From assembly GCA_015488755.1 (NCBI GenBank), contig WFNB01000119.1, positions 1 through 64,000 on the forward strand: a stretch of DNA of 64,000 bases, given 5' to 3'. Under the pieces are notes generated by a model. The model was not told where the DNA came from. It saw only the letters and a list, made by a program, of their open reading frames with translations, and searched no databases. This stretch comes from Gammaproteobacteria bacterium. GTDB taxonomy: Bacteria; Pseudomonadota; Gammaproteobacteria; GRL18. The stretch's first letter is position 1. Each line of letters starts with the position of its first letter. A program made the translations under genes and the position numbers. Shown here piece after piece: positions 21,291 through 32,688 of this stretch.

Positions 21291-22884
21291 ATACCCAAAA
21301 AATAAACGATGCCATAAAGGACAGCTAACGACTCCCGTAGATGAGCGCTACCAATACGTCCATTATTGTTATACCAGTGAAGACGTACGTAATATAGATT
21401 ATTTGATGGTTGAGCGTGGTTTTGTTGAGACTTCATATAAATTAATGATCCGTGCAGCAAAGGCATTATTAGCCTTTATTAATCGTAATTATGCAACGGC
21501 TGAACACATTAGCATTGTCTGTGGTGCTGGTAATAATGCAGGTGATGGCTATGCGCTGGCACGACTAGCAAAAATACAGACTAAAGAACCCCTTTTAACT
21601 GTCCAAGTAATCTCTATTATTGAGCCTAAGCACCTCTCTGGTGATGCCCACACTGCTTACTTGGATTGGCTGGCATGTGATGGCACAATCACTTCAATGG
21701 CTGAGCATCACTTTAATACTACTGATCTCATTGTAGATGCACTATTAGGCACAGGTTTAAACCGTAGCTTAGAAGGTGAATGGTATGATGCCGTAGTCGC
21801 AATGAATAATAGCCCAAAACCGGTTTTGGCTGTTGATATACCATCTGGGCTCAACGCCAATACCGGTGCCAGTCTCGGTATTGCTACCAATGCCACCCAC
21901 ACCATTACTTTTATTGCACAAAAAATTGGCATGTATACTGCACAGGCTCGCTACTATTGTGGTGATATTCATTTTTCCTCATTAGGGGTTGCTGATGATT
22001 TGTATCAAGAAGTTTACTATAGTGCTGTTTTATTAGAATGGGCAGATATCGCTAGAAAATTACCTTGTCGAAGTCCAATTAGCCATAAGGGCGATCATGG
22101 CCATCTGCTCATTATTGGTGGTGACTACGGCATGGCTGGTGCTTGCCGTATTGCTGGAGAAGCAGCACTTAGAAGTGGCACAGGACTGGTCAGCATTGCT
22201 ACCCGTTCAGAAAATGTCAACGCTATTACTGGGTCACGCCCTGAATTAATGGTACATGGTGTTGAAACAGCTGATGATTTAGAGCCCCTACTAGCCAAGG
22301 CAACAGCTATTGCCATAGGGCCAGGTTTAGGAACTGAACAATGGGGATTTATTTTACTGGACAGGGTTATTCAACTGATCAAACAGCAATACAACTCTAA
22401 GACCCGAAAAATAAGCTGTGTATTTGATGCTGATGCACTTAATATCATGTCCCAGCATAATTTAGTATTACAAAGCCCTGATGTCATTTACACCCCTCAT
22501 TTTGGCGAGGCCAGTCGTTTATTAAAACATAAGTCAGAGCAACCAACCGATGATACCGATCGCTTTGCCATGATCCAACAGCTCAAACAACGCTATTATG
22601 GTACGTTTGTTTTAAAAGGTGCTGGCACATTGATTAATAGTGGTGGTGATATTTTGATTTGTCCCTATGGTAATGAAGGCATGGCCAGTGCAGGTATGGG
22701 AGACTGTTTAACTGGGATTATTGGTGCTCTACTAGCACAAAAACTCAGTCTGCCTGATGCTGTACAATTGGGTGTTTGTCTGCATGCAAAGGCTGGCGAC
22801 TTAGTTGCACAAGAAGGTAAAAATGGTATGCTGGTGAGTGATTTGTTCCCTAAAATTCGCCAGCTTATGAATTATCAAGAGTAA
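21265..22884 (+). CDS. nnr: Bifunctional NAD(P)H-hydrate epimerase/ADP-dependent hydratase
   Basis: VCGAGNNAGDGYALARL; C-term KGAGTLI...GMASAGMGDCLTGIIGALLAQ; ORF listed from 21199, in-frame ATG at 21265 more likely. Confidence 0.92.
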   Translation: MNYKNSSYKYPKNKRCHKGQLTTPVDERYQYVHYCYTSEDVRNIDYLMVERGFVETSYKLMIRAAKALLAFINRNYATAEHISIVCGAGNNAGDGYALARLAKIQTKEPLLTVQVISIIEPKHLSGDAHTAYLDWLACDGTITSMAEHHFNTTDLIVDALLGTGLNRSLEGEWYDAVVAMNNSPKPVLAVDIPSGLNANTGASLGIATNATHTITFIAQKIGMYTAQARYYCGDIHFSSLGVADDLYQEVYYSAVLLEWADIARKLPCRSPISHKGDHGHLLIIGGDYGMAGACRIAGEAALRSGTGLVSIATRSENVNAITGSRPELMVHGVETADDLEPLLAKATAIAIGPGLGTEQWGFILLDRVIQLIKQQYNSKTRKISCVFDADALNIMSQHNLVLQSPDVIYTPHFGEASRLLKHKSEQPTDDTDRFAMIQQLKQRYYGTFVLKGAGTLINSGGDILICPYGNEGMASAGMGDCLTGIIGALLAQKLSLPDAVQLGVCLHAKAGDLVAQEGKNGMLVSDLFPKIRQLMNYQE

Positions 22885-22921
22885 CCAAAATAATAATCCT
22901 AAATAAATCCGTTACGCCTTA

Positions 22922-24397
22922 CTAAAGCCCAAGTTTATCCCAGAGTGCATCAATTTTTTTAACCACTGCTTCGTCTTTGACAATGGCTCGTCCCCATTCT
23001 CTATCGGTTTCCCCCTGCCATTTGTTGGTGGCATCCATACCCATTTTTGATCCCAAACCAGAAACCGGTGAAGCAAAGTCTAGGTAGTCAATGGGTGTAT
23101 TTTCTACCAGTAAGGTATCTCTGGCCGGATCCATACGGGTTGTCATGGCCCAAATAACATCATTCCAGTCACGAACATTAATATCATCATCACATACGAT
23201 AACAAATTTGGTATACATAAATTGTCGCAAAAACGACCAGACACCAAACATGACCCTTTTTGCATGACCAGGATATTCTTTTTTCATGCTCACAACCGCC
23301 ATACGATAGGAGCACCCTTCAGGCGGTAGATAGAAATCGACAATTTCAGGAAATTGTTTTTGTAAAATTGGCACAAAGACTTCATTAAGTGCCACACCTA
23401 AGACCGCAGGCTCATCCGGTGGTCGCCCCGTATAGGTGCTATGATAAATAGGATCCTTACGCATAGTAATACGTTCAATGGTAAAGACGGGGAAATTATC
23501 CACTTCATTATAATAGCCGGTATGATCACCAAAAGGCCCTTCAGGGGCTTCATCCCCTAGTTCAAGAAAACCTTCAAGAACAATTTCACTACGAGCGGGC
23601 ACCTGTAGCTCATTACCGATGGATTTAACCAATTCTGTTTTAGCACCACGTAATAAACCAGCAAAAGCATATTCAGATAACGAATCTGGCACCGGAGTCA
23701 CCGCTGCCAGTATAGTAGCGGGATCGGTTCCTAAGGCAACAGAAATAGGAAACCGTTCCCCTGGGTTTTTCGCTTGCCAATCTCTATAATCCAAGGCTCC
23801 ACCACGATGTGCTAACCAACGCATAATCACTCGATTTTTGGCAATCACTTGCTGGCGATAAATACCAATATTTTGGCGTTCTTTATTGGGTCCTTTGGTT
23901 ACCACCAGCCCCCAAGTAATCAATGGTCCCGCATCTTCTGGCCAACAAGTTTGAATGGGTAATTTATACAAATCAACCTCATCCCCTTCCCATACTATTT
24001 TTTGACAAGGAGCACGCTTCACCACCTTGGGTGCCATGTCAAGCACTTTACGGTAAATAGGTAGGGTTTCCAGAGCCGCTTTAAACCCTTTAGGTGGCTC
24101 AGGTTCTTTTAAAAAGGCCAAAAGCTTACCAATCTCTCGTAATTGAGATACCTTGTCTTCTCCCATACCTAAGGCTACTCGTTTAGGCGTACCAAATAAG
24201 TTAGTTAATACCGGCACCGTATGACCAAGGGGATTTTCAAATAATAGCGCAGGCCCTTTGGCTCGTAACACCCGATCCGAAATTTCAGTCATTTCTAGAT
24301 AAGGGTCAATTGAATGCGCTATGCGTTTAAGCTCACCCATCTCTTCGAGCTTATCAATAAACTCACGCAAATCATTATATTTCATAAAAACCTTCAA
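22922..24397 (-). CDS. ubiD: 4-hydroxy-3-polyprenylbenzoate decarboxylase
   Basis: [22 protein letters not shown]...; [24 protein letters not shown]. Confidence 0.96.
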   Translation of the reverse strand: MKVFMKYNDLREFIDKLEEMGELKRIAHSIDPYLEMTEISDRVLRAKGPALLFENPLGHTVPVLTNLFGTPKRVALGMGEDKVSQLREIGKLLAFLKEPEPPKGFKAALETLPIYRKVLDMAPKVVKRAPCQKIVWEGDEVDLYKLPIQTCWPEDAGPLITWGLVVTKGPNKERQNIGIYRQQVIAKNRVIMRWLAHRGGALDYRDWQAKNPGERFPISVALGTDPATILAAVTPVPDSLSEYAFAGLLRGAKTELVKSIGNELQVPARSEIVLEGFLELGDEAPEGPFGDHTGYYNEVDNFPVFTIERITMRKDPIYHSTYTGRPPDEPAVLGVALNEVFVPILQKQFPEIVDFYLPPEGCSYRMAVVSMKKEYPGHAKRVMFGVWSFLRQFMYTKFVIVCDDDINVRDWNDVIWAMTTRMDPARDTLLVENTPIDYLDFASPVSGLGSKMGMDATNKWQGETDREWGRAIVKDEAVVKKIDALWDKLGL

Positions 24398-24426
24398 TAA
24401 ATAGTCGTTGCTGATTATCTTATTTG

Positions 24427-25186
24427 TTACACTCGGTAACCACCATGTCTCCTACGATTAATCACATCCATAATAAAAACACCTAATAAAAAACCAATAC
24501 CAGAAACCATAACCAAGAGTAGATAATTTTTATTCATTAAACTAAATAATGATAATTTTGTAGCACTTACTATTGAGTTATCCTCACTGATAATAGACCT
24601 TATTGATGTCTCTGAGTCATTGCCTATGGCAAGGTTAGCAATCAGAGAAAGACGCTCTTTAAGTTGTTGATTTTCTTTTTGCATCTGTATTTCTTGTGCT
24701 TCTTTATCCTGCACATCGAGTTGCTCCCACGCCTTTAATTCTTCTTTAAGCATAGCAATCGTCTCTTCATATGATTGCTTCTGTGCTTGCCATGTTGAAT
24801 CAATAGTTAATGATGTGTTTTGCTCATTTTTTTTAGGGGGCTTATTTTTCAGTGCATATTCTAGTTGTTTTATTTTTTTTTGCCAGTGGTTCTTCTTGTG
24901 TTAAGAATTTACTTTTCACCCAACCTATCGTACCTTTAGCCGTTTTTATTTGACTAAATGCATGCTTTTTTTTAAGCACTTTAACCTTAGCACCACTGCT
25001 TATTAAGGCTCTAATAGGGCTATTAAAACTCGCTTGAGTATGTATACCTAATTGTAACTTAGGACTAATATAATAGTTTTTTCCTCCTTCATCAGGAGCA
25101 GCACTCACATTGTTTAATGTGGGTAGCGAAAGTATTAGCAAGCAAAATATACCATGCAATGTTTGTCGACTCACGATAACTTTCAT
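24427..25186 (-). pseudogene. SH3-domain/coiled-coil/TM protein (TIGR04211/YgiM-like) split by a frameshift at an A9 tract
   Basis: ORF 24842..25186 (signal peptide + SH3) and ORF 24427..24753 (coiled coil + TM) join in one frame if one A is removed from the 9-A run at 24873-24881: ...LAKKIKQLEYALKNKPPKKNEQNTSLTIDSTWQAQKQSYEETIAMLKEELKAWEQ... Confidence 0.75.
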
Positions 25187-25249
25187 ATTTTCTTTTCCTT
25201 AATCCATCTATTAATAAGAGTTTTCTAAGATAATACCTGTAAGCCTAAT

Positions 25250-27301
25250 TTATTTAGGCTTAATGCCACTATGTCTTAATAAAGCATCAATAGACGGTTT
25301 ACGCCCTCTAAAACGAATAAAAAGATCCATAGGGTCTTCAACACCCCCTGTTTCTAAAATGGTCTGCATAAATCGTTGTCCTGTTTGAGGGTCAAAAATA
25401 CCATGTTCTTCAAATAAAGAAAAAGCATCCGCAGATAATACCTCTGCCCATTTATAACTATAGTAACCCGCCGCATAACCACCAGCAAAAATATGAGAAA
25501 AGCCATGCTGGAAACGGTTAAACTCAGGTGGTTTAATTAAGGCAACTTGTTCTCGCGTGGCATTAAGTATCTCTTGTACTTGGTGCTTCTCAGTGCATTG
25601 ATAGTGTATATGAAGCGTAAAATCGAATAAGGAAAACTCTACTTGGCGAAGCATTTGCAGGCCTGATTGAAAATTTTTAGCCGCATTCATCTTAGCAAAT
25701 AATTCATCAGGCAAGGTTTCACCTGTTTGATAATGCTTGGCCATCAGATTTAATGATTCCTGCTGCCAACACCAATTTTCCATAAATTGACTGGGCAATT
25801 CTACTGCATCCCAAGCCACTCCATTGATACCAGACACAGCAGTATAATCGACCTGAGTCAGCATATGTTGTAGGCCATGGCCAAATTCATGAAACAAGGT
25901 GGTGACTTCATCATGAGTGAAGAGTGCCGGATTCTCACCAATAGGCGGGGTCAGGTTGCAGGTTAAATACGTAACGGGAATTTGTACCACGCCATTATGA
26001 GCATAGCGTAGCAAACATTCATCCATCCAGGCGCCACCACGCTTATGAGGTCGGGCATAGAGATCCAGATAAAACTGGCCTCTTAATGTCCCTTGTGCAT
26101 CAGTAATTTCATAAAAACGGACATCAGGATGCCATGTTTCAACACCGGCTACGGCTGAAACATCAATACCATAAAGACGTTTTACTATAGCAAACAAACC
26201 TTCTAACACTTGATGTTCAGGGAAATAAGGCTTTAAAATTTCTTGTGATAGCTGATATTGATGCAGGCGTAGTTTTTCTGCTACATAATTAAGATCCCAA
26301 GCCTGTATATCATTCAAGCCCAGTTCCTGCTGAGCGAAATCTCTTAGCTCTTGAAGATCCTGTTCAGCTATAGGTTTTGACTTTTCTGCTAATTGTTCTA
26401 AAAAATCAATCACATCATCACTTGAGTCTGCCATTTTAGTGGCCAAAGAATAGTCAGCATAATGCTTAAAATTCAGTAATTGGGCAAGTTTTTGACGTAA
26501 AAAAACAATGCGTTCCATCAGCTCGGTATTATCCCATTGACCTGCATTAGGCCCCTGATCAGAGGCGCGAGTAACATAAGCAGTATAAAACTCTTGGCGT
26601 AGCTCACGATCATCCGCATGAGTCATAATGGCAAAATAACTGGGGAATTGCAGATTAAACAAGTAGACATCAGTATTATTGGCATCGTCTAATTGTGCCG
26701 CCTGTCGAGCCATAGCCAATGCGGAATCTGGCAAGCCTGATAGCTTTGTTTTAGTAGTAATGTGTTTTTCCCAACCATTAGTAGCATCCAGCACATTATT
26801 TTCATAGCGGGACTTTAATTGTGATAATTCTTGTTTAATGGCTTTAAATTGTTGCTTTTTATCCTCATCAAGATCAATACCAGATAAATGAAAATCCCGT
26901 TGTTGATTACTGAGAATTTTCTTCTGTGCTGTATCTAGGTACGCATAGTCTGTACTATTAACAAGGCTATTAATGGCATCATACAAGTCATTATTTTGTC
27001 CCATTTGGGTATGATATTCACTAAGTAACGGTAGGCAATGTTCATGTGCTTGGCGCAGTTGTTCTGAATTTTTAACCGCATTTAAGTGACTCACAGGAGA
27101 CCACACACGACTGAGCCGGTCATCCATTTCTTGTAATGCTTGCATCAGATTGCCCCAAGTATATGGCTTTGTCTGAGCTAATAGCTGGCTTAGTTGCTGA
27201 CGGTTGTCGTGTAGCACTTGCTCAATAGCGGGTAGCACATGTTCTGCTTCAATCTGACCAAAATGGGGCAGACCACTAAAATCTAATAATGGGTTTGTCA
27301 T
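25250..27301 (-). CDS. prlC: Oligopeptidase A (M3 family)
   Basis: LFHEFGHGLQHML zinc site; MTNPLLDFSGLPHFGQIEAEHVLPAI. Confidence 0.97.
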   Translation of the reverse strand: MTNPLLDFSGLPHFGQIEAEHVLPAIEQVLHDNRQQLSQLLAQTKPYTWGNLMQALQEMDDRLSRVWSPVSHLNAVKNSEQLRQAHEHCLPLLSEYHTQMGQNNDLYDAINSLVNSTDYAYLDTAQKKILSNQQRDFHLSGIDLDEDKKQQFKAIKQELSQLKSRYENNVLDATNGWEKHITTKTKLSGLPDSALAMARQAAQLDDANNTDVYLFNLQFPSYFAIMTHADDRELRQEFYTAYVTRASDQGPNAGQWDNTELMERIVFLRQKLAQLLNFKHYADYSLATKMADSSDDVIDFLEQLAEKSKPIAEQDLQELRDFAQQELGLNDIQAWDLNYVAEKLRLHQYQLSQEILKPYFPEHQVLEGLFAIVKRLYGIDVSAVAGVETWHPDVRFYEITDAQGTLRGQFYLDLYARPHKRGGAWMDECLLRYAHNGVVQIPVTYLTCNLTPPIGENPALFTHDEVTTLFHEFGHGLQHMLTQVDYTAVSGINGVAWDAVELPSQFMENWCWQQESLNLMAKHYQTGETLPDELFAKMNAAKNFQSGLQMLRQVEFSLFDFTLHIHYQCTEKHQVQEILNATREQVALIKPPEFNRFQHGFSHIFAGGYAAGYYSYKWAEVLSADAFSLFEEHGIFDPQTGQRFMQTILETGGVEDPMDLFIRFRGRKPSIDALLRHSGIKPK

Positions 27302-27426
27302 AAATTTTCCAATAGCAATTTAAGCAAGATAAAATCCAAAATAGCATTGTCTCATTTTAAGATTAAGACTGATAGTGAAGCAAAGAGTTTGTTATGATAA
27401 ATGAGACTTAAACACTTGTAATTTAT

Positions 27427-29934
27427 ATGGATAAAATTGATTTGCCTGCTATTAATACCACTCTGGAAGCCTTTTTACTGACTCGACAATGGCGTGATAC
27501 TGCCAAGGGTATTGTATTGGATCTTTGGTTTGCCAGCCAACAAGGAGCCTGCCATGTGCTCATTGAAAAACAACAGGCTATCTTCTTTATTCGTCAACAG
27601 GATCATCACTTGGTGCAGCAATTATTATCGCCTACTATGAGAATAACGATAAAAGCACTGCAATTAAAGAACTTTGATCATCAAGCTGTTTCTGGGGTCT
27701 ATTTTACCCGACAAAAGGACTTATATCAGGCTCGCACTCTATTACAAGAACATCACATCAAACACTATGAAGCCGATATCAGGCCAACTGAGCGCTATCT
27801 AATGGAGCGATTTTTAACAGGAGCAGTCACCATTGAGCCTACAGAAAGCTCAGTCTCAGAAAAGATACCCAAAAAACCACTTTTTATTAATCCCAAAATA
27901 AGTCCCCATAAGCTGAATAAGCCAAAACTCACCATCATGTCATTGGATATTGAAACCGCCTATGATTCTCAAGAGTTATATTGCATTTCTATGCTCTGTG
28001 AACACTGGCAGATAAGCTTGATTAAAGCCGATACCAAGAAAGAAAATATAAAAAATACCACTAAGATTGAGTGCTTTTTAGATGAAAAATCACTTATGCT
28101 ACGCTTTATTGAATTAATGCTTACACAAGACCCTGATATTATTATTGGCTGGAATGTCATTAATTTTGACTTTCGATTTTTACAAAAAAAAGCAGACAGC
28201 TTACATCTCTCATTAGCCATTGGCCGAGCACAAAGTTTACCTGTGTGGCGCAAAGCACAAACAGAGCAAGCGCATTTTTTTCTCTTAATACCTGGCCGAG
28301 TTGTGCTTGATGGTATTGAAACACTTAAAAGTGCTACATGGAATTTTCCTAGCTTTTCACTGGAGTCCGTTGCTCAAAATATATTAGGGCGTGGTAAAAA
28401 AATAGCCGAAAAAGAGCATATTATGCAAGTTGATAGCTTGTATAAGGCAAAAGAAATTAAACGTCAATATCAGCAAGATAAAGCCGCACTGATTGCCTAC
28501 AATATCGAAGATTGTCAACTGGTATGGGATATTTTTAAACAAACACAACTGCTTGAATTTGCCTTACAACGAGCACAATTAACAGGCTTAGAAATGGATC
28601 GCACGGGTGGTTCTGTGGCCGCCTTTGATAACCTTTATCTTCCCCGACTACACCGTAAAGGCTTTGTTGCCCCTAATGTATTTGATCACAAGGAAACCTT
28701 CTCAGCACCCGGTGGCTATGTTATGAACTCCAAACCTGGTTTTTATCAGAGTGTTTTAGTCTTGGACTATAAAAGCTTATACCCCGCTATTATTAGAACG
28801 TTTGGCATTGACCCCTATGCTCGAATAATTGCCGAGTCATTAGATAAACAAGACTGCATTCCTGGTTTTAATGATATTTCTTTTGCAAGAGATGACACTA
28901 TATTGCCAGAAATCATTGAACACTTATGGCAAGCAAGAGATCAGGCAAAAAAAGAGGCCAATAAGACACTTTCTCAGGCCATAAAAATCATTATGAATTC
29001 TTTTTATGGTGTCCTAGGAACCTCAGGCTGTCGAGTACATGATGCTCGTTTAACCAGTGCCATTACCTTAAGAGGGCATGAATTAATGAAAAAAACAGCC
29101 TTACTTATTGAGGAGGAAGGCTATGATGTTATTTATGGTGATACAGATTCCGTATTTGTGTCATTGGGTGGTCTTCATCATTTGGCTCAAAAACAGTCCA
29201 CTGAAACACAAGCCACTCAGGCAGATAGTATTGGCCATGCGTTAGTAGCCAAAATTAATCATTATTGGCAACACACACTGGCTGAGCAATACCAGATAGA
29301 CTCCGCACTAGAAATGGAGTATGAAGTTCATTATAGTAAATTTTTTATGCCTACAATACGAGGCTCTACAAAAGGCAGTAAAAAACGCTATGCAGGAATG
29401 ATTCAAGACAAGACACAAAAAAACAATGATAAGATTATTTTTAAAGGTTTAGAAAGCGTCAGAACAGATTGGACAGAATTAGCCAGAGAAGTACAACAAG
29501 AAATATATCAGCGTATTTTTCATGAACGCCCTTATAAAGAGTATTTAAAAAACATCATCCTACAGCTCAAACAAGGTCAGCTGGATCATAAATTAATCTA
29601 TAGAAAACGCTTGCGCCAAGCCTTATCTGAGTATAAAAAGAATTGCCCTCCCCATGCTCAGGCGGCCATTAAAGCACAAAACTATATTAAGAAAAAAGAG
29701 CTTAAAAAAAATGAGACCAAGCAAAGCAATTACCAAACGACATCTTATCAACAAGGCTGTTGGATTCACTATTTCATAACCAAAAATGGTGCCGAACCAG
29801 CGCAATATAATACCTATGCGCTGGATTATGATCATTATATAGAAAAACAAATTGCACCCGTGGTGGACGCACTGCTTAGTGTATTTGATAGCTCATTAGA
29901 AAAAATCATACAAACACAATATGAACTGTTTTAG
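27427..29934 (+). CDS. polB: DNA polymerase II (family B)
   Basis: SLDIETAY exonuclease motif, VLDYKSLYPAIIRTF, NSFYGVLGT, YGDTDSVFVSL. Confidence 0.96.
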   Translation: MDKIDLPAINTTLEAFLLTRQWRDTAKGIVLDLWFASQQGACHVLIEKQQAIFFIRQQDHHLVQQLLSPTMRITIKALQLKNFDHQAVSGVYFTRQKDLYQARTLLQEHHIKHYEADIRPTERYLMERFLTGAVTIEPTESSVSEKIPKKPLFINPKISPHKLNKPKLTIMSLDIETAYDSQELYCISMLCEHWQISLIKADTKKENIKNTTKIECFLDEKSLMLRFIELMLTQDPDIIIGWNVINFDFRFLQKKADSLHLSLAIGRAQSLPVWRKAQTEQAHFFLLIPGRVVLDGIETLKSATWNFPSFSLESVAQNILGRGKKIAEKEHIMQVDSLYKAKEIKRQYQQDKAALIAYNIEDCQLVWDIFKQTQLLEFALQRAQLTGLEMDRTGGSVAAFDNLYLPRLHRKGFVAPNVFDHKETFSAPGGYVMNSKPGFYQSVLVLDYKSLYPAIIRTFGIDPYARIIAESLDKQDCIPGFNDISFARDDTILPEIIEHLWQARDQAKKEANKTLSQAIKIIMNSFYGVLGTSGCRVHDARLTSAITLRGHELMKKTALLIEEEGYDVIYGDTDSVFVSLGGLHHLAQKQSTETQATQADSIGHALVAKINHYWQHTLAEQYQIDSALEMEYEVHYSKFFMPTIRGSTKGSKKRYAGMIQDKTQKNNDKIIFKGLESVRTDWTELAREVQQEIYQRIFHERPYKEYLKNIILQLKQGQLDHKLIYRKRLRQALSEYKKNCPPHAQAAIKAQNYIKKKELKKNETKQSNYQTTSYQQGCWIHYFITKNGAEPAQYNTYALDYDHYIEKQIAPVVDALLSVFDSSLEKIIQTQYELF

Positions 29935-29938
29935 TGAC

Positions 29939-31465
29939 TCATTGTGGTATTATTTTAGCCCATTTTTTAGGACCACTTTGGTGTACGGATTCACCATGAA
30001 CATCAACACCCACGGTAACAGGCATATCTTTAATTTCAAATTCATAAATGGCCTCCATACCCAACTCAGCATAAGCAATAATAGTGGCTTTTTCTATGGC
30101 CTTAGAAATCAAATAAGCAGCACCACCAACCGCCGTTAGATAAACAGCCTTGTGCTTTTTAATGGCATCAATAGCAATAGCTCCCCGTTCTGCTTTACCT
30201 ACCATACCAATAAGACCTGTTTGAGCCAGCATGGTTTCGGTGTATTTATCCATACGAGTAGCGGTTGTAGGGCCTGCTGGACCGACCGGTTCATCTCTAA
30301 CGGCATCTACGGGGCCAACGTAGTAAATAAAGCGGTTAGTAAAATCAACCCCATCAGGCAAGGCCTCTCCCCTAGCTAGGGTATCAATAATGCGTTTGTG
30401 GGCAGCATCACGACCGGTCAATAGTTTGCCACTGAGTAAGAGTTGTTCACCCGGTTGCCAGTGTTGAATATCTTCTTTGCTTAAGTTGTCTAAATTAATA
30501 TGACGTGCCTGAGCAGATGGCTGCCAAGTAATATCGGGCCAGTCAGTTAATGCTGGGGGAGTCAATACAGCAGGACCGGAACCATCTAAGGTAAAATGAG
30601 TGTGGCGAGTCGCGGCACAATTAGGAATAATCGCCACCGGCAAAGAGGCCGCATGGGTAGGATAATCCAGCACCTTCACATCCACAACCGTTGTTAAACC
30701 ACCCAACCCCTGAGCACCGATGCCCAAGGCATTGATCTTTTCATATAGCTCAAGACGCAGTTCTTCTGGACGAGTCAGGCGTTTACCTTGTTCCGCTTCA
30801 CGGATTAAGTCTTGCATAGTCACCGGAGCAAGCAAGGATTCTTTGGCCAATAACATGGCTTTTTCAGGTGTCCCGCCAATACCAACACCTAGAATACCGG
30901 GTGGGCACCAACCAGCACCCATATCCGCAACGGATTTTAGTACCCATGCTACCAGATCAGAGCTGGGATTCAGAGCAGCAAATTTTGCCTTGTTTTCTGA
31001 GCCACCACCCTTGGCGGCCAATTTGACCTTAACGGTATGACCGGAGACCAATTTAGTGTGAATAATCGCAGGAGTATTGTCTTTGGTATTAATTCTTGCA
31101 CCTGCTGGATCAGCTAATACCGATGCTCTGAGAATATTATCCGGATAATTATAGGCCTGACGCACTCCTTCATTTATCATGTCTTCCAGACTCATAGTGC
31201 AGTCCCATTGAACAGCCATACCGACTTCAATAAAGATAACCGCAATACCCGTATCTTGGCAAATAGGTCGATGCCCTTGAGCACATAAACGGGAATTGTA
31301 TAAAATTTGGGCAATGGCATCTTTTGCTGGCGCAGATTGTTCTTGCTCATAGGCTTTAGCCAGTGCTTGAATATAATCTTTGGGATGGTAGTAGGAGATA
31401 AATTGCAGGGCATCAGCAATACTGTTGATCAGGTCATCTTGTTTTATGATTGTCATCATCATCAC
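29939..31465 (-). CDS. fumA: Class I fumarate hydratase (Fe-S)
   Basis: PICQDTGIAVIF, KGGGSENKAKF, GPTTATRMD; fused alpha+beta domains. Confidence 0.94.
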   Translation of the reverse strand: MMMMTIIKQDDLINSIADALQFISYYHPKDYIQALAKAYEQEQSAPAKDAIAQILYNSRLCAQGHRPICQDTGIAVIFIEVGMAVQWDCTMSLEDMINEGVRQAYNYPDNILRASVLADPAGARINTKDNTPAIIHTKLVSGHTVKVKLAAKGGGSENKAKFAALNPSSDLVAWVLKSVADMGAGWCPPGILGVGIGGTPEKAMLLAKESLLAPVTMQDLIREAEQGKRLTRPEELRLELYEKINALGIGAQGLGGLTTVVDVKVLDYPTHAASLPVAIIPNCAATRHTHFTLDGSGPAVLTPPALTDWPDITWQPSAQARHINLDNLSKEDIQHWQPGEQLLLSGKLLTGRDAAHKRIIDTLARGEALPDGVDFTNRFIYYVGPVDAVRDEPVGPAGPTTATRMDKYTETMLAQTGLIGMVGKAERGAIAIDAIKKHKAVYLTAVGGAAYLISKAIEKATIIAYAELGMEAIYEFEIKDMPVTVGVDVHGESVHQSGPKKWAKIIPQ

Positions 31466-31613
31466 CTATGGATATAGTGAGTAAAAAGATCAGTATATCA
31501 GGCTAAATACTCATGAGGTACTTATAATTAAAAAGTCACACTTTGGAGTAGAAGTTCTGTCCTGCAACAAGTAACAGAACAAAAACTTCCAACATCTTAC
31601 TTCTTAACTTAGC

Positions 31614-31800
31614 TAACCTGAACTCTGGATAAGATTATCTTGAAAATAACTTCAGAGTGTTGATTAGCCTGTGTTTGTGAAAGAAGTCTCTTTGGCATGG
31701 ATGCCAAAGTGAAGCCTACAAGGATGTATTAACGGCGACTTCTGTAACAAATACAGGCTAATTAATACGTTACTCGTTCAGTTATCTAGAACTCAGGTTA
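31614..31800. repeat. Nested-palindrome repeat copy A
   Basis: TIR TAACCTGA...TCAGGTTA; inner arms AGCCTGTGTTTGTGAAAGAAGTC/GACTTCTGTAACAAATACAGGCT; hairpin CTTTGGCA-TGGA-TGCCAAAG. Confidence 0.88.
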
Positions 31801-32526
31801 TCTAAAGAATTTCTCTAACTCATCAGCACCACCAATTAATTTACCATCCATAAAAATCTGGGGTGTGGTGTGAGCACCGCTCAATGCCGTTAATGAACGA
31901 TTTGTGACATTCTGGCTTAATTCAATTTCTTCAAAAGGTAAGCCTTGTGCGATTAATAGTTCTTTGGCACGGGTACAGTGAGGGCAACCTTTACGAGTAA
32001 TCACACTCACTGTTGGCAAGGCTTTTGCTTCTGGGTTAATAAATGTTAAAACCGTATCCGCATCGGATACACCAAATGGGTCGCCATCAACTTCAGGCTC
32101 AATAAACATTTTTTCAATCACACCATCATTCACAATCATCGCATAGCGCCATGACCGAGAACCAAAGCCTAAGTTTTGCTTATCCACTAACATACCCATG
32201 CCCTTTGAAAAATCCCCATTACCATCGGGCAACATGGTAATTTTTTCAGCACTTTGATCATCCTGCCAAGCATTCATAACAAAGGTATCATTAACAGATA
32301 AACAATAAATATCATCAATACCATTGTCTTTAAAGACGGGATAAAGTTCATTGTAGCGTGGTAAATGGCTGGATGAACAGGTGGGTGTAAATGCTCCGGG
32401 TAGAGCAAAAACAACCACTTTCTTATTGGCAAATAAATCATTGCTGGTGACATCAAGCCACTCACTATTTTGACGGGTTTTAAAAGTGACTTCAGGGATA
32501 GTTTGTCCTTCACGATTGTCTAACAT
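31798..32526 (-). CDS. Hybrid peroxiredoxin-glutaredoxin (Prx5-like + Grx fusion)
   Basis: FALPGAFTPTCSSSHLPRYNEL (peroxidatic Cys) and C-terminal VSVITRKGCPHCTRAKELL. Confidence 0.95.
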   Translation of the reverse strand: MLDNREGQTIPEVTFKTRQNSEWLDVTSNDLFANKKVVVFALPGAFTPTCSSSHLPRYNELYPVFKDNGIDDIYCLSVNDTFVMNAWQDDQSAEKITMLPDGNGDFSKGMGMLVDKQNLGFGSRSWRYAMIVNDGVIEKMFIEPEVDGDPFGVSDADTVLTFINPEAKALPTVSVITRKGCPHCTRAKELLIAQGLPFEEIELSQNVTNRSLTALSGAHTTPQIFMDGKLIGGADELEKFFR

Positions 32527-32688
32527 AGTCTTTCTCCAAAAATTTTAAATGGTTTTTTAGCTTATTCATTAAGTTATGCTATTTGCTAACTGATGGAAGC
32601 AGTGTACAAGGCTTATAACTATTAATAAAATGAATTAATTAGAATGATATGATAGAAAAAAGCGATTATAAAGGCTAAGCTATATAAG

